Origin: Neobacillus dielmonensis
GTDB taxonomy: Bacteria; Bacillota; Bacilli; Bacillales; Cytobacillaceae
DNA: 64,000 bases
Direction: 5' to 3'
Assembly: GCF_000612665.1 (NCBI RefSeq)
Contig: NZ_HG942079.1
Span: 1-64,000 of the forward strand
This document shows positions 9,149-17,410 of this stretch, piece after piece; the stretch's first letter is position 1; every line of letters starts with the position of its first letter. The translations under genes were made by a program, and so were the position numbers. Below the pieces are notes generated by a model. It was not told where the DNA came from and ran no database searches. It worked only from the letters and a program-made list of their open reading frames with translations.

Positions 9149-10729
9149 ATGAAAATTTATTTAGATCCAGGTCATGGTGGCGCGGATCCAGGTGCCCAAG
9201 GTAATGGACTAAATGAAAAAGATATTACACTGGACATTGCGCTGCGTTTACAGGCCATTTTAGTCAACAACTATGAAAACGTACAGGTTAGAATGAGCCG
9301 TACAACTGATGCAACTGTTAGCTTAGGGCAACGAACGAATGACGCCAATACATGGGGTGCTGACTTTTTCCTAGCAATTCACATCAATTCAGCCGGCAGT
9401 TCCGCCCGAGGGTATGAGGACTATATTTACAATGGGTTATCCGACTCGTCCAGAACAGCCAGAATTCAACAAACAATTCATGAAGAAGTCATAAAAACCA
9501 TTCAGCTCCCAGACCGGGGCAGAAAGAAAGCAGATTTTCATGTTTTAAGGGAAACAAAAACAGATGCAGTCCTTACAGAAAGTGGGTTCATTACGAATCC
9601 AACTGATGCTGCCCTTATGAGTCAGCCACAATGGCGCCAAAGTGTCGCTCAAGGACATGCCAACGGGTTAGCCAGAGCTTTTAATCTTCAACTGAAGACA
9701 AATGTTGCACCTGCTCCCACTACATCGCCGGCGCAAAGCAGTCAACAGCAGCCCCCAGGTTCAAATGCGGGAACTCTGTTTAAAGTCATTTCTGGCTCTT
9801 TTCAATCAAGGGATCATGCTGACGAGCGCGTTTCAGAACTTCATTCAAGGGGCATTAACTCATTTGTGGACACGACTGTCATCAATGGTGCCACTTGGTA
9901 CCGGGTTCAGACAGGAGCTTATGCTAATCGTGCCAATGCAGAATCTAAATTGACCGAACTTAGGAATGCAGGCTTTCAAGATGCCTTTATCGTTGCCGAA
10001 AAAGGGAACACGAGTGCACCAGCCAGCAGTACTGAACCGGCAGCGCCAACTCCAGAACCAGCAACTCCAGTAACCCCTGAACCCACTGAACCAAGTACTA
10101 CTGTCCCTGAAACACCAACCACCGCAGCCCCTAGTGCGGATGAGCCCATGACACCGGTCACCCCATCTCCCGATAATGGCGGCAGTACCGCTAATAATGA
10201 GCTGCCAGTTAGTACTATTCTAGGTCCAACACTGCTGTCCCCGATGCAGATGGACCAATTTGCCAGACAGGTTAACCCGAATGCGCCTGCCTTAGCTAAC
10301 TTTTATTTAACAATCGGTGAATATTATGGGATTCGAGGGGACGTGGCCTATGCCCAGGCCCTGCACGAGACGAACTTTTTCCGATTTACGGCAGTGGTCC
10401 AGCCAGGACAGAACAACTTTGCCGGAATAGGGGCAACTAACAGCAATAGTACGGGAGCTATTTTTGCTACACCGGAAGAGGGAGTCATTGCCCATTTGCA
10501 ACATTTGTATGCTTATGCCACTACAGATCCAATGCCTAACCGGTATCCGCTTGTGGACCCGCGTTTTCATTTAGTAGCCCGGGGTTCTGCACCAACTTGG
10601 ACTGACTTAAATGGAAAATGGGCTGTCCCCGGTACCACCTATGGTCAATCTATTTTAAATCTATATAGAAGAATGCTGGACTCAGCGATTGGGAATATGC
10701 AATCGGTACGAAATAGTATCACAAGTTAA
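9149..10729 (+). CDS. Leaderless amidase-SPOR-glucosaminidase lysin (CwlC-like)
   Basis: This is a peptidoglycan hydrolase with three domains. Residues 1-175 are an Amidase_3 N-acetylmuramoyl-L-alanine amidase with zinc-site motifs LDPGHGG, AIHINS and the catalytic ESGFITNP. Residues about 208-285 are a SPOR domain (FKVISGSFQSRDHADE, WYRVQTGAYANR) that binds denuded glycan. A Pro/Thr/Glu-rich linker follows. Residues about 365-515 are a glucosaminidase-type domain with ALHETNFF and NNFAGIGA. There is no signal peptide, as in B. subtilis CwlC, which acts when the mother cell lyses. A late-sporulation role is inferred. The start ATG follows GGAGGAG. Confidence 0.88.
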   Translation: MKIYLDPGHGGADPGAQGNGLNEKDITLDIALRLQAILVNNYENVQVRMSRTTDATVSLGQRTNDANTWGADFFLAIHINSAGSSARGYEDYIYNGLSDSSRTARIQQTIHEEVIKTIQLPDRGRKKADFHVLRETKTDAVLTESGFITNPTDAALMSQPQWRQSVAQGHANGLARAFNLQLKTNVAPAPTTSPAQSSQQQPPGSNAGTLFKVISGSFQSRDHADERVSELHSRGINSFVDTTVINGATWYRVQTGAYANRANAESKLTELRNAGFQDAFIVAEKGNTSAPASSTEPAAPTPEPATPVTPEPTEPSTTVPETPTTAAPSADEPMTPVTPSPDNGGSTANNELPVSTILGPTLLSPMQMDQFARQVNPNAPALANFYLTIGEYYGIRGDVAYAQALHETNFFRFTAVVQPGQNNFAGIGATNSNSTGAIFATPEEGVIAHLQHLYAYATTDPMPNRYPLVDPRFHLVARGSAPTWTDLNGKWAVPGTTYGQSILNLYRRMLDSAIGNMQSVRNSITS

Positions 10730-11185
10730 TAATGTATTGATTTAATTCATCCCCTTGATTTTTTACAATCTGCCTGTCTATAATTCTTGGCATCACAATA
10801 GAAATCGGAGCCATAGACAAGCCCGTACCAAAATATTTAATTATCTCCATAGACTAATAATAATATATAAGGGGATACGGGAAAAAGCCCAAGATACGTT
10901 GAACCCAATCGGTAAACTTGGTATCTGGATGCTTTACTGATTATTGAATTTTTATAAGCTTCTGCGCCGAGGAGGCTGCTCCCCGGCACGCCCGCGGGTT
11001 CGCTGAGCGACTGGAGCGGAAATCAACAGCCAAATTTAACATAGCCTTCAATAAAGATATTGGGAAACTTCAAGCAAAGTTAAGACGTATTTCCCCAGCC
11101 CCGTACTCCCGCAGGAGTCGAGCGCCTTCCGCTCCAATTAACAGAGTTAAAAAATCAACATTATCGTTTAACAGAGCCTTATTAA
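10730..11185. repeat. Gene-free stretch with a GC-rich second repeat family (copy A)
   Basis: No convincing gene lies here. Positions 10961-11060 contain a GC-rich segment ending in GACTGGAGCGGAAATCAACA. Positions 11126-11186 contain CTTCCGCTCCAATTAACAGA and an AT-rich tail. A related tail occurs at 22654-22722, and the inverse of the CGGAAATCAACAGCC part lies at 22643-22660. It looks like a mobile or REP-like intergenic element with inverted outer parts. Confidence 0.55.
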
Positions 11186-11263
11186 AAAAGAAGGCTGACT
11201 AAAGAAATTCATCCGTCACCATCGAAATCAATGGGAGCAGATCATTTCTTAACGTCAGCCACC
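11186..11263 (-). terminator. Long hairpin terminator of the sinI-like gene
   Basis: GGCTGAC and GTCAGCC, extended by AAGAAAT and ATTTCTT, bracket a ~35-base loop. On the minus strand a T-rich run follows. It lies 28 bases past the stop of the SinI-like gene. Confidence 0.6.
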
Positions 11264-11290
11264 TTTATGTATGTAAAGAACTTAAAAACC

Positions 11291-11419
11291 TTAAACCTTT
11301 TGCTGATTGAAAAATTGTCTGACCATTTCGATAGAAAGTCCCTGTTCTTTTGCTTCTAAAATCAGTGCGATCCATTCTTCGTCTAAAACCTCAGTTTCCA
11401 CATTAGAAATAACCATCAT
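11291..11419 (-). CDS. sinI: SinI-like antirepressor microprotein (42 aa)
   Basis: This 42-aa reading frame begins ATG ATG behind AGGGGTGAG and ends at TAA. Its sequence carries the SinI dimerisation signature: LDEEWIALILEAKEQGLS, then IEMVRQFF. In B. subtilis, SinI binds SinR through this helical region and lifts repression of biofilm matrix genes. Unlike that locus, no sinR-type repressor gene is adjacent; the neighbours are an alaR-like regulator (divergent) and repeats. It may act on a SinR-like protein encoded elsewhere. The family call is good; the partner is unknown. Confidence 0.8.
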   Translation of the reverse strand: MMVISNVETEVLDEEWIALILEAKEQGLSIEMVRQFFNQQKV

Positions 11420-11843
11420 CTCACCCCTATAATACAATCGGTCAGCCATCTTGCTTATTCTCCTTTCCTTTACCCCCGTGATTTTACATTTTTATCTTCA
11501 TGTTTAAATACGACCAATTTACTATGTTTTCGCATTTTTTTAGGACTGTTTTCTTAATTAACCATGATGTCATTATTATATATAGTGCTTTTACATTAGG
11601 GTGTTGTAATTTGTCATCCTTCCATATTTTTCCCAACTTTTTTAATACAAATTTCAACAATTTTTTAACCTTCTTTGGGCGACTGATATAATACCCGCAT
11701 AAAGGTAAAAGTCCCCGAATCATCTCGATTATGTAAACGAGTACTCTAAAAATTCATATTTTTAGGAATGTTTTCTAGTGACAGTATTGAAAAATAAATT
11801 TACAATCAACAATAGAACATTTTTAATCAAAGGAGAAAAACGG

Positions 11844-12347
11844 ATGAAACTAACCAAACAGGAAATTGAAATTTTAAAAATATTGGAGGAAAATCATAGA
11901 ATTTCTGTAGAAACGATTGCCTTAATGGCCGTGTGCAGTGAGGAAACCGTCAAAGAGACACTCAAGAAACTGGAAGACAGGAAAATCATTATCAGTTATC
12001 CTACGTTAATTGATTGGAGTAAGGTAGAGGGCCAGGAGACAATTGTGGCAATGATTGATGTGAAAGTGACTCCAAAACGGGGGGTTGGATTCGACGAGGT
12101 CGCAGAACGAATTGCCCGTTTTCCGGAGGTATCGTCCTTGTATTTAATGTCCGGTGCCTATGACTTATCGATTACGATAGAAGGAAAAACGATGCAGGAA
12201 ATTGCTGCTTTTGTTTCCGAAAAGTTATCACCGATTGAAAATGTGGTTTCTACCACCACTCATTTCATGCTAAAAAAATACAAACACGATGGCGTGTTAT
12301 TTGAAGATGGCGGCGATAAAGACCGAAGAATGGTGGTTACACCATGA
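11844..12347 (+). CDS. Lrp/AsnC-family transcriptional regulator (AlaR/YugG-like)
   Basis: This 167-aa protein has an N-terminal winged helix-turn-helix (LTKQEIEILKILEENHRI to about residue 60) and a C-terminal RAM/AsnC ligand-binding domain (VAMIDVKVTPKRGVGFDEVA). Such proteins form octamers and sense amino acids. The start ATG follows AAAGGAGAAAAACGG; an upstream in-frame ATG lacks a ribosome site. The stop overlaps the ATG of the next gene by four bases (ATGA), so the two are translationally coupled. The pair matches the alaR-alaT (yugG-yugH) arrangement of B. subtilis, so it probably senses alanine or a related amino acid. Confidence 0.85.
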   Translation: MKLTKQEIEILKILEENHRISVETIALMAVCSEETVKETLKKLEDRKIIISYPTLIDWSKVEGQETIVAMIDVKVTPKRGVGFDEVAERIARFPEVSSLYLMSGAYDLSITIEGKTMQEIAAFVSEKLSPIENVVSTTTHFMLKKYKHDGVLFEDGGDKDRRMVVTP

Positions 12348-13525
12348 AACAAGAGTATGTCCATTATTTGTCAGACACTGTGAAGGATCTCCAGCCATCG
12401 GGGATACGCAAGTTTTTTGACTTGGCTTCCAGCATGGAAGGCGTCATCTCATTGGGGGTCGGTGAGCCGGATTTCGTGACTCCGTGGAATGTCCGGGAAG
12501 CAGCCATTTTATCCTTAGAACAAGGGTTTACCTCCTATACAGCGAACCCTGGACTTTTGGAACTGCGGGAGGAAATCTCGAAATACTTGAACACCCGATT
12601 TTCGGTCGATTATCATCCAGCCGATCAAATTATCGTCACCATTGGAGCCAGCCAAGGTTTGGATTTGGCATTCCGGACGATTTTGAACCAAGACGATGAG
12701 GTGTTGATTGTGGAACCTGCTTTTGTTGCCTATGCCCCTTTGGTTAGCGTTGCCGGCGGGAAGCCCGTGGCGATTTCCACTTCTCCGGAAAACGGATTTA
12801 AAGTCACACCTGAACAAATTGAAGAAAAGATTACTGGCAGAACCAAAGCGATACTACTTAGTTCTCCCAACAATCCCACAGGCAGCACATTAAACAAACA
12901 GGAATTGGAGAAAATTGCTGAGATTGTTGAAAGGTACGATTTGCTAGTCGTTTCAGATGAAATTTATGCCGAATTGGTATATGAGGATGAACCCTATACA
13001 AGTTTTGCTGCTATTGATGGAATGTACGAACGGACGATTCTACTTAACGGGTTTTCCAAAGGTTTTGCCATGACCGGCTGGAGATTAGGGATTCTAGCAG
13101 CGCCCAAAGAATTGGTGGAGGTCATGTTAAAAATTTATCAGTACACGACGATGTGTGCCCCTCATATGCTGCAGCACGGTGCCATTGAGGCGCTTCGCAA
13201 TGGCTATCATGAAGTGGAAGCCATGCGGGCGAGTTATCGGCGCAGGAGGAATTATATGGTGCAGATGTTGAATCAAATCGGTCTGTCGTGTCATAATCCC
13301 GGCGGGGCTTTCTATGTGTTCCCATCCATTCGGTCGACCGGCCTTACATCGGAGCAATTTGCTGAAGAGCTTCTTCGCGAAGAAAAGGTAGCGGTGGTCC
13401 CTGGTCATGTTTTCGGGGAAAGTGGAGAGGGCTATATACGCTGCTCCTACGCAACGTCAATGCCCCAACTGCAGGAAGCACTGAAACGGATGCAAAAGTT
13501 TATTAAAGCAAAGAGTCTTGTTTAA
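12344..13525 (+). CDS. alaT: Class I PLP-dependent aminotransferase (AlaT/YugH-like)
   Basis: This 393-aa fold-type I aminotransferase probably exchanges amino groups between alanine and glutamate. Key motifs are present: GVGEPDF near residue 30, SSPNNPTG at about 168-175, VVSDEIYAELVYE with the cofactor-binding Asp and Tyr, and NGFSKGFAMTGWRLG with the PLP Lys. The C-terminal YIRCSYATS carries the carboxylate-binding Arg. The gene overlaps the regulator by four bases. Substrate assignment rests on gene context and family similarity; aromatic or branched substrates cannot be excluded. Confidence 0.85.
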   Translation: MKQEYVHYLSDTVKDLQPSGIRKFFDLASSMEGVISLGVGEPDFVTPWNVREAAILSLEQGFTSYTANPGLLELREEISKYLNTRFSVDYHPADQIIVTIGASQGLDLAFRTILNQDDEVLIVEPAFVAYAPLVSVAGGKPVAISTSPENGFKVTPEQIEEKITGRTKAILLSSPNNPTGSTLNKQELEKIAEIVERYDLLVVSDEIYAELVYEDEPYTSFAAIDGMYERTILLNGFSKGFAMTGWRLGILAAPKELVEVMLKIYQYTTMCAPHMLQHGAIEALRNGYHEVEAMRASYRRRRNYMVQMLNQIGLSCHNPGGAFYVFPSIRSTGLTSEQFAEELLREEKVAVVPGHVFGESGEGYIRCSYATSMPQLQEALKRMQKFIKAKSLV

Positions 13526-13550
13526 ATAAAAGCATTTATGTATGTAAGAG

Positions 13551-13573
13551 AGGAAAGGTTGGCACCTTTTCCT
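13551..13573. terminator. Terminator between convergent genes
   Basis: AGGAAAGGTT and ACCTTTTCCT form a near-perfect stem after the aminotransferase stop. It can act for the convergent Gly/Tyr-rich gene as well. Confidence 0.6.
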
Positions 13574-13598
13574 CCTCAGCCTTCTGTTCTTTTTTCTT

Positions 13599-13808
13599 TT
13601 ACCAATGGTGCCCATAGTGGTGATGATAGGGAAAATGGTGATGGTGATGATAGGGGAAACCATAACCTCCGTATCCACCAAAACCGCCATAACCATATGG
13701 AGAGCCATAGCCATAACCACCAGGGTAACCAAACCCGCCACCTAGGTAGCTATATCCACCAGGATAGCCGCCGTATCCACCGAGAAACGGAAACATACTT
13801 GCACCCAC
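13599..13808 (-). CDS. Small Gly/Tyr-rich protein with His-rich tail
   Basis: This is a 69-aa protein (65 aa if it begins at the ATG at 13796 rather than GTG 13808). It consists of GGYGGYPGG-type repeats followed by a tail FPYHHHHHFPYHHHYGHHW. No signal peptide is visible. Gly/Tyr-rich peptides of this size are common among spore coat and sporulation-specific proteins of Bacillus. The His run could bind Zn, Ni or Cu. Shine-Dalgarno support is weak for both starts. The ordered repeats argue that it is real, but its function is only a guess. Confidence 0.55.
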   Translation of the reverse strand: MGASMFPFLGGYGGYPGGYSYLGGGFGYPGGYGYGSPYGYGGFGGYGGYGFPYHHHHHFPYHHHYGHHW

Positions 13809-13914
13809 TTTCTTTTAATTCCTTACACTCTAGACATATGTAAAGGATAGAATAAAGGAGCTATTCCATTAAAAATTGGGCTAACGGAAACAACGTTTCG
13901 CCTCATGTATATAC

Positions 13915-13949
13915 AAAAAACCGAAGGATTGGAATCCTTCGGCTTTTTC
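13915..13949 (-). terminator. Terminator of the secreted-repeat-protein operon
   Basis: CCGAAGGATT and AATCCTTCGG (13921-13943) pair perfectly, with A- and T-runs outside. It lies just after the stop of the 537-aa repeat protein. Confidence 0.9.
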
Positions 13950-13960
13950 ATATGAAGCCA

Positions 13961-15574
13961 TTATTGAATTGAAGTTGGAATGGTTGTTTCTAGTGCAGCT
14001 TCATCTTCTGATACAGCTAAACCAGCGAGAACAGCTGATTGGTCTGCAGCATGTGCTTTTGCTGCGGTGCTAGCTTTTAAGCTTGCTTGAGCCGCTACTT
14101 TATTTTCAAAAGATGGGCTTACAGCTTCTGTTGCTTCAGCGGACTCTTCTGCTGTTTCTTCCTCTACTACTACATCAGTTGTCCCTAGCGCAGCGTCTAG
14201 ACTCACTGTTGGTTCGGATTCTTCTTCGGCCGTGGCTTCTTCCGCAACAGCTTGGTTTGCATCCTCTTCTACAGTTGTTGTCCCTTCTGCTGGAGTTTTA
14301 CTAGTGACAGCCTGTGTCTTTTCTTCAGTAGCTTCCTCGTTCACTGGCTCATTTACTGCTTCTTCAGCTGACTCAGTGCTTTCAACTTCGTCTTCCACAG
14401 CTACTGGTTCTTCTATTGGAGTTTCATCAGCAACTGTTGCAGTACCTTCTTCCACTGGCTCAATTACTGCTTCTTCGGCAGAATCAGTGCCAAAAAAGAT
14501 AGCAGAGTTTTTATTGGCATGTGCTTTTGCCGTTTCACTTGCATAAGCACTGGCTTGGGAATTTGCTTTGTTTTCTGCAGATGGATTTACTTTTACTTCA
14601 TTTTCATCTGAATCTTCTTCAGTAGCAGCCTGGTCTGCATCTTCGTCTACAGCTGCTGTTTCCTCATCTGAAGCTTCAACAGTGACCGCTTCAGTTGTTT
14701 CTTCCATAGTTTCTTCATTGGCCACTATGGCATCCTCTTCAGGCTCAGTTACTGCTTCTTCAGCAGACTCAGTGCCATAAAAGATGGCAGATTTTTTATT
14801 GGCATGTTCCTTTGCTGTTTCACTTGCATGAACACTGGCTTGGGAATTTGCTTTGTTTTCTGCAGATGGTTTTACATTTTCATCCTCATCGTCTGAATCC
14901 TCTACCACGGCCTCTGGCTCGTCGTCTTCATTTGTTTTGACAACGGCAGGAGTGTCGTAATTTTTAGAAGAATCATCGTCTTTGTCAGCATCCTCATCTT
15001 CTTGCTTAACCGGCTCTTTGGCTGCTACTTCTACAGCGGGTTGATCTTCAGCAACCGTTTCTTCCGCTTGAGCATCATCCTCTGTCACAGCTGGTTCTTG
15101 AGGTTCGACTGCTGGCTCTGTTACTTCTGGTGCTTCTGGTGCTTCAGTAACCACTTCAGGCTCTTGTGGTTCAGTTGCCACATTTGCTTCAGGGGTAACA
15201 GGCTCTTCCACTGCAGGCTGAGGAACTGGCGTTTTCTCTGTCTTTTCGCCCTTGCCCAGCACAGCAGAGTTTGGTGCAGCATGAAGCTTGGCTGTCTCGC
15301 TGGCATGCACACTCGCCTGCGATTTGCTGGCTTGCCCATTATTAGCCTGACCATTTGTGTTCACGTGTGATTGCGGTTGGGCTTTCCCCGCTGGTTGAAC
15401 TGACGCAGGCGTATGGGCCTTTACCGCTTTTTCAGCTTGTACCGCATGAACTGCTTTTGCTTGACCCGGACCTGCTGCTTCCGTAAGCTGCCCACCGGCA
15501 AGAATTCCTACAGTTAATGCTCCAGCTAATGCAAAAGATTTTACAACAACATTTGGATTCAGATAGTGTTTCAT
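13961..15574 (-). CDS. Secreted acidic repeat protein, unknown function
   Basis: This 537-aa protein has a signal peptide (about residues 1-33, ending LTEAAG) and no recognised enzyme domain. Four copies of a ~25-residue alanine-rich motif, core QASVHASETAK followed by HA...SA(I/V), occur at about residues 83-107, 240-265, 335-360 and 490-515. They are separated by long Glu/Thr/Val/Ala-rich acidic linkers. The copies at 240 and 335 are nearly identical and share an AIFYGT or AIFFGT extension, suggesting recent duplication. There is no LPXTG anchor. It is probably operonic with the secreted gene 36 bases upstream. A surface or matrix role is speculation. Confidence 0.65.
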   Translation of the reverse strand: MKHYLNPNVVVKSFALAGALTVGILAGGQLTEAAGPGQAKAVHAVQAEKAVKAHTPASVQPAGKAQPQSHVNTNGQANNGQASKSQASVHASETAKLHAAPNSAVLGKGEKTEKTPVPQPAVEEPVTPEANVATEPQEPEVVTEAPEAPEVTEPAVEPQEPAVTEDDAQAEETVAEDQPAVEVAAKEPVKQEDEDADKDDDSSKNYDTPAVVKTNEDDEPEAVVEDSDDEDENVKPSAENKANSQASVHASETAKEHANKKSAIFYGTESAEEAVTEPEEDAIVANEETMEETTEAVTVEASDEETAAVDEDADQAATEEDSDENEVKVNPSAENKANSQASAYASETAKAHANKNSAIFFGTDSAEEAVIEPVEEGTATVADETPIEEPVAVEDEVESTESAEEAVNEPVNEEATEEKTQAVTSKTPAEGTTTVEEDANQAVAEEATAEEESEPTVSLDAALGTTDVVVEEETAEESAEATEAVSPSFENKVAAQASLKASTAAKAHAADQSAVLAGLAVSEDEAALETTIPTSIQ

Positions 15575-15610
15575 TTTTTAATTCGCTCCTTTTTAAATGT
15601 GTTCCGTGAC

Positions 15611-16501
15611 TTACCTGCGGGATACGCTATTTAAATAGGAGCTTTTTTGTGGCGGTGGCAATGGCGGTGCATTTACCCACTGGTTCGTTAACCATGCCTG
15701 CCGAGAATAGTAAAAATGCTCAAGTTGGCTGCCAAAATACTGGTCCGATACAAACCATTTATCGGTCACACTGCTCACACTTGAACTACCACTGAAGCGT
15801 TCATTGGGTGAACCGCCGCCGGAGGAGTTCGCCCGCTGGCTAGAATTCGTTGCCTGGTCATCCTTTGGAAGCTTGCTGGACTCCTCAGGATATTTGTTAT
15901 CGTTCTGCGGTTGTTGAGACAGTGTATTGGCTGGTTTATCCACTTTAGTTTCCAATCGGATTGGGCCTTTCTCCTCCGATTTTACTTCCTTAGCGATTTC
16001 AGTCACGTCCTCTGCTTGACGTAAAGATAGGTCATCGTAAGTTTCTGCATCTTGTTTTTTAAAGTGCATTTGCTCTTCTACTTCCGTACCTTCATCCTTT
16101 ACCACGTCTGTATTGGAAGTCTTCATGTCAGCCCTTCTTACCGCAGCCTGTGCATGTTCGTTCGCCTGTGGTGGCAGCTGATGCTCATTTGTCGCTGCTT
16201 TGTCGGGCGTAACACTAGGCTTAGCCGCATTGGCATATGGCTGTTTCTCCCCTTGATTACTTGAATTGACCTTGTTTGCGGCAGGGATTGTTTTTGGTGC
16301 GGCTTGTGCACTTTCCGATTTTGGCGAATGACCAGCTGGAGATACAGCATTTGAGATATTACTTGAATTACTAGGCTGCTTCATTACTTGAGAAGCTGCC
16401 TGAGGTTTATGAACCTCGTTTTTTTCAGCGAAGGCATTGTCAGGTAAAAACAAAGCTGCCCCAGCCATTAAACCTAATATAAGGAACTGGCGGTACTTCA
16501 T
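15611..16501 (-). CDS. Secreted Gln/Ser/Asn-rich low-complexity protein
   Basis: This 296-aa protein starts MKYRQFLILGLMAGAALFLP with a clear signal peptide ending near NAFAEK. The start ATG follows GGGGAGGTG; an upstream in-frame start lacks support. The body is hydrophilic and low in complexity, with no enzyme motifs. It ends in an aromatic-rich stretch (KWFVSDQYFGSQLEHFYYS) and a proline run PPLPPP. It is the first gene of a likely two-gene operon with the acidic repeat protein. I do not recognise a family. Confidence 0.6.
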   Translation of the reverse strand: MKYRQFLILGLMAGAALFLPDNAFAEKNEVHKPQAASQVMKQPSNSSNISNAVSPAGHSPKSESAQAAPKTIPAANKVNSSNQGEKQPYANAAKPSVTPDKAATNEHQLPPQANEHAQAAVRRADMKTSNTDVVKDEGTEVEEQMHFKKQDAETYDDLSLRQAEDVTEIAKEVKSEEKGPIRLETKVDKPANTLSQQPQNDNKYPEESSKLPKDDQATNSSQRANSSGGGSPNERFSGSSSVSSVTDKWFVSDQYFGSQLEHFYYSRQAWLTNQWVNAPPLPPPQKSSYLNSVSRR

Positions 16502-16875
16502 CTTTTCACCTCCCCTCATGTTGAAGTTCTCGGGAAAAGATTCGAGAGATTTATACAGTTTTCGACCGCTTTTTTCACACTCAATGAAAACATTTCTTTT
16601 TGCCTGATTCATTTATGATGCTAAGTTCCCTTGTTTTTGGAAATTTTTAATAGATTCCGGGAAAAGCGGCACTTCAACCCCTTTCTATCAAATATGAATT
16701 GGTTATTCCTGTCGAAGGATTCCTGTTCTCACTGTCAGCCTTCACCTACTTCTGCAAACAGGATTTGCTATTGTTTAATAAAGAACCATTTACTCCAAGA
16801 CTTTTAAAATATCTGGCAGGTCTTCGAACAGGTGCAGGACATAAAAGTTTATAAGATTTTTAAGGAGTGGTTAAA

Positions 16876-16989
16876 ATGGACGTGCAAGGGAGTTTATTAG
16901 TTGGGTTATTGTGGGGAACATCCTTAAGTATCCCCTTATGGATTGCCTTATTCGGATGGATTAAAATTATCGTTTATTTATTTAGTTAA
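16876..16989 (+). CDS. Single-helix membrane microprotein (37 aa)
   Basis: A 37-codon frame begins ATG five bases after TAAGGAGTGG and encodes MDVQGSLLVGLLWGTSLSIP followed by a second hydrophobic stretch ending IVYLFS. It is almost wholly hydrophobic, one or two membrane passes. The ribosome site and composition support it as a real small gene. Function unknown. Confidence 0.5.
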   Translation: MDVQGSLLVGLLWGTSLSIPLWIALFGWIKIIVYLFS

Positions 16990-17237
16990 ATTTTTCACTA
17001 TAGTAGTCTATCTTTTGCCACTTCAAGTTATCATAATAATGATTCCTTCAAAGCACTTGTTAGAGCCTGTGATTTTGTAAATTAAGCTACAGAGTAGCTC
17101 GACCACAAAAGATATTTTTACCTACTTTTAAAAGAGCATGACAGAAAATAGTATTTCAGTATATAATCACATAGTGAAAAATCTATGAACAAGAGTATAA
17201 ATAGAAAGACAATGTATCAGAAAAAGGGGAAAGATGA

Positions 17238-17375
17238 ATGGCTAAAGATATCTGGCTAACACCTGAAGAAGTGATTGAGCGCAAACAACGAAAGAAGCTT
17301 TTGGTCAAAGGCTTTATCTTCCTTGGAACCATCCTTGCTAGTGCATTATTGACGATTATAGCAAACCAGCTTTAA
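17238..17375 (+). CDS. Small membrane protein (45 aa)
   Basis: This frame begins with ATG 17238 behind AAAAAGGGGAAAGATGA and encodes MAKDIWLTPEEVIERKQRKK followed by one transmembrane helix (about residues 22-43). A soluble helical N-terminus, a basic patch and one C-terminal helix suggest a tail-anchored regulator or small partner subunit. A perfect terminator follows immediately, which supports a real transcription unit. Family not recognised. Confidence 0.6.
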   Translation: MAKDIWLTPEEVIERKQRKKLLVKGFIFLGTILASALLTIIANQL

Positions 17376-17378
17376 ACA

Positions 17379-17406
17379 GAAAGCCCTGGGATTTCCGGGG
17401 CTTTCT
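17379..17406. terminator. Terminator between the small membrane protein and VanZ
   Basis: GAAAGCCC and GGGCTTTC pair around a short loop, just after the stop at 17375 and before the convergent VanZ stop. Confidence 0.75.
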
Positions 17407-17410
17407 TGCT

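Noticed and set aside
10755-10940. A 61-codon frame after the lysin gene
   Set aside because: There is no ribosome site, no family resemblance, and it lies in repeat-like intergenic DNA.
13538-13843. A His-rich plus-strand frame opposite the Gly/Tyr-rich gene
   Set aside because: It is the antisense shadow of GGY/HH repeats and has no ribosome site.
14083-15370. Leu/Ser-rich plus-strand frames across the repeat protein
   Set aside because: They are antisense shadows of a low-complexity Glu/Ala/Val coding sequence.
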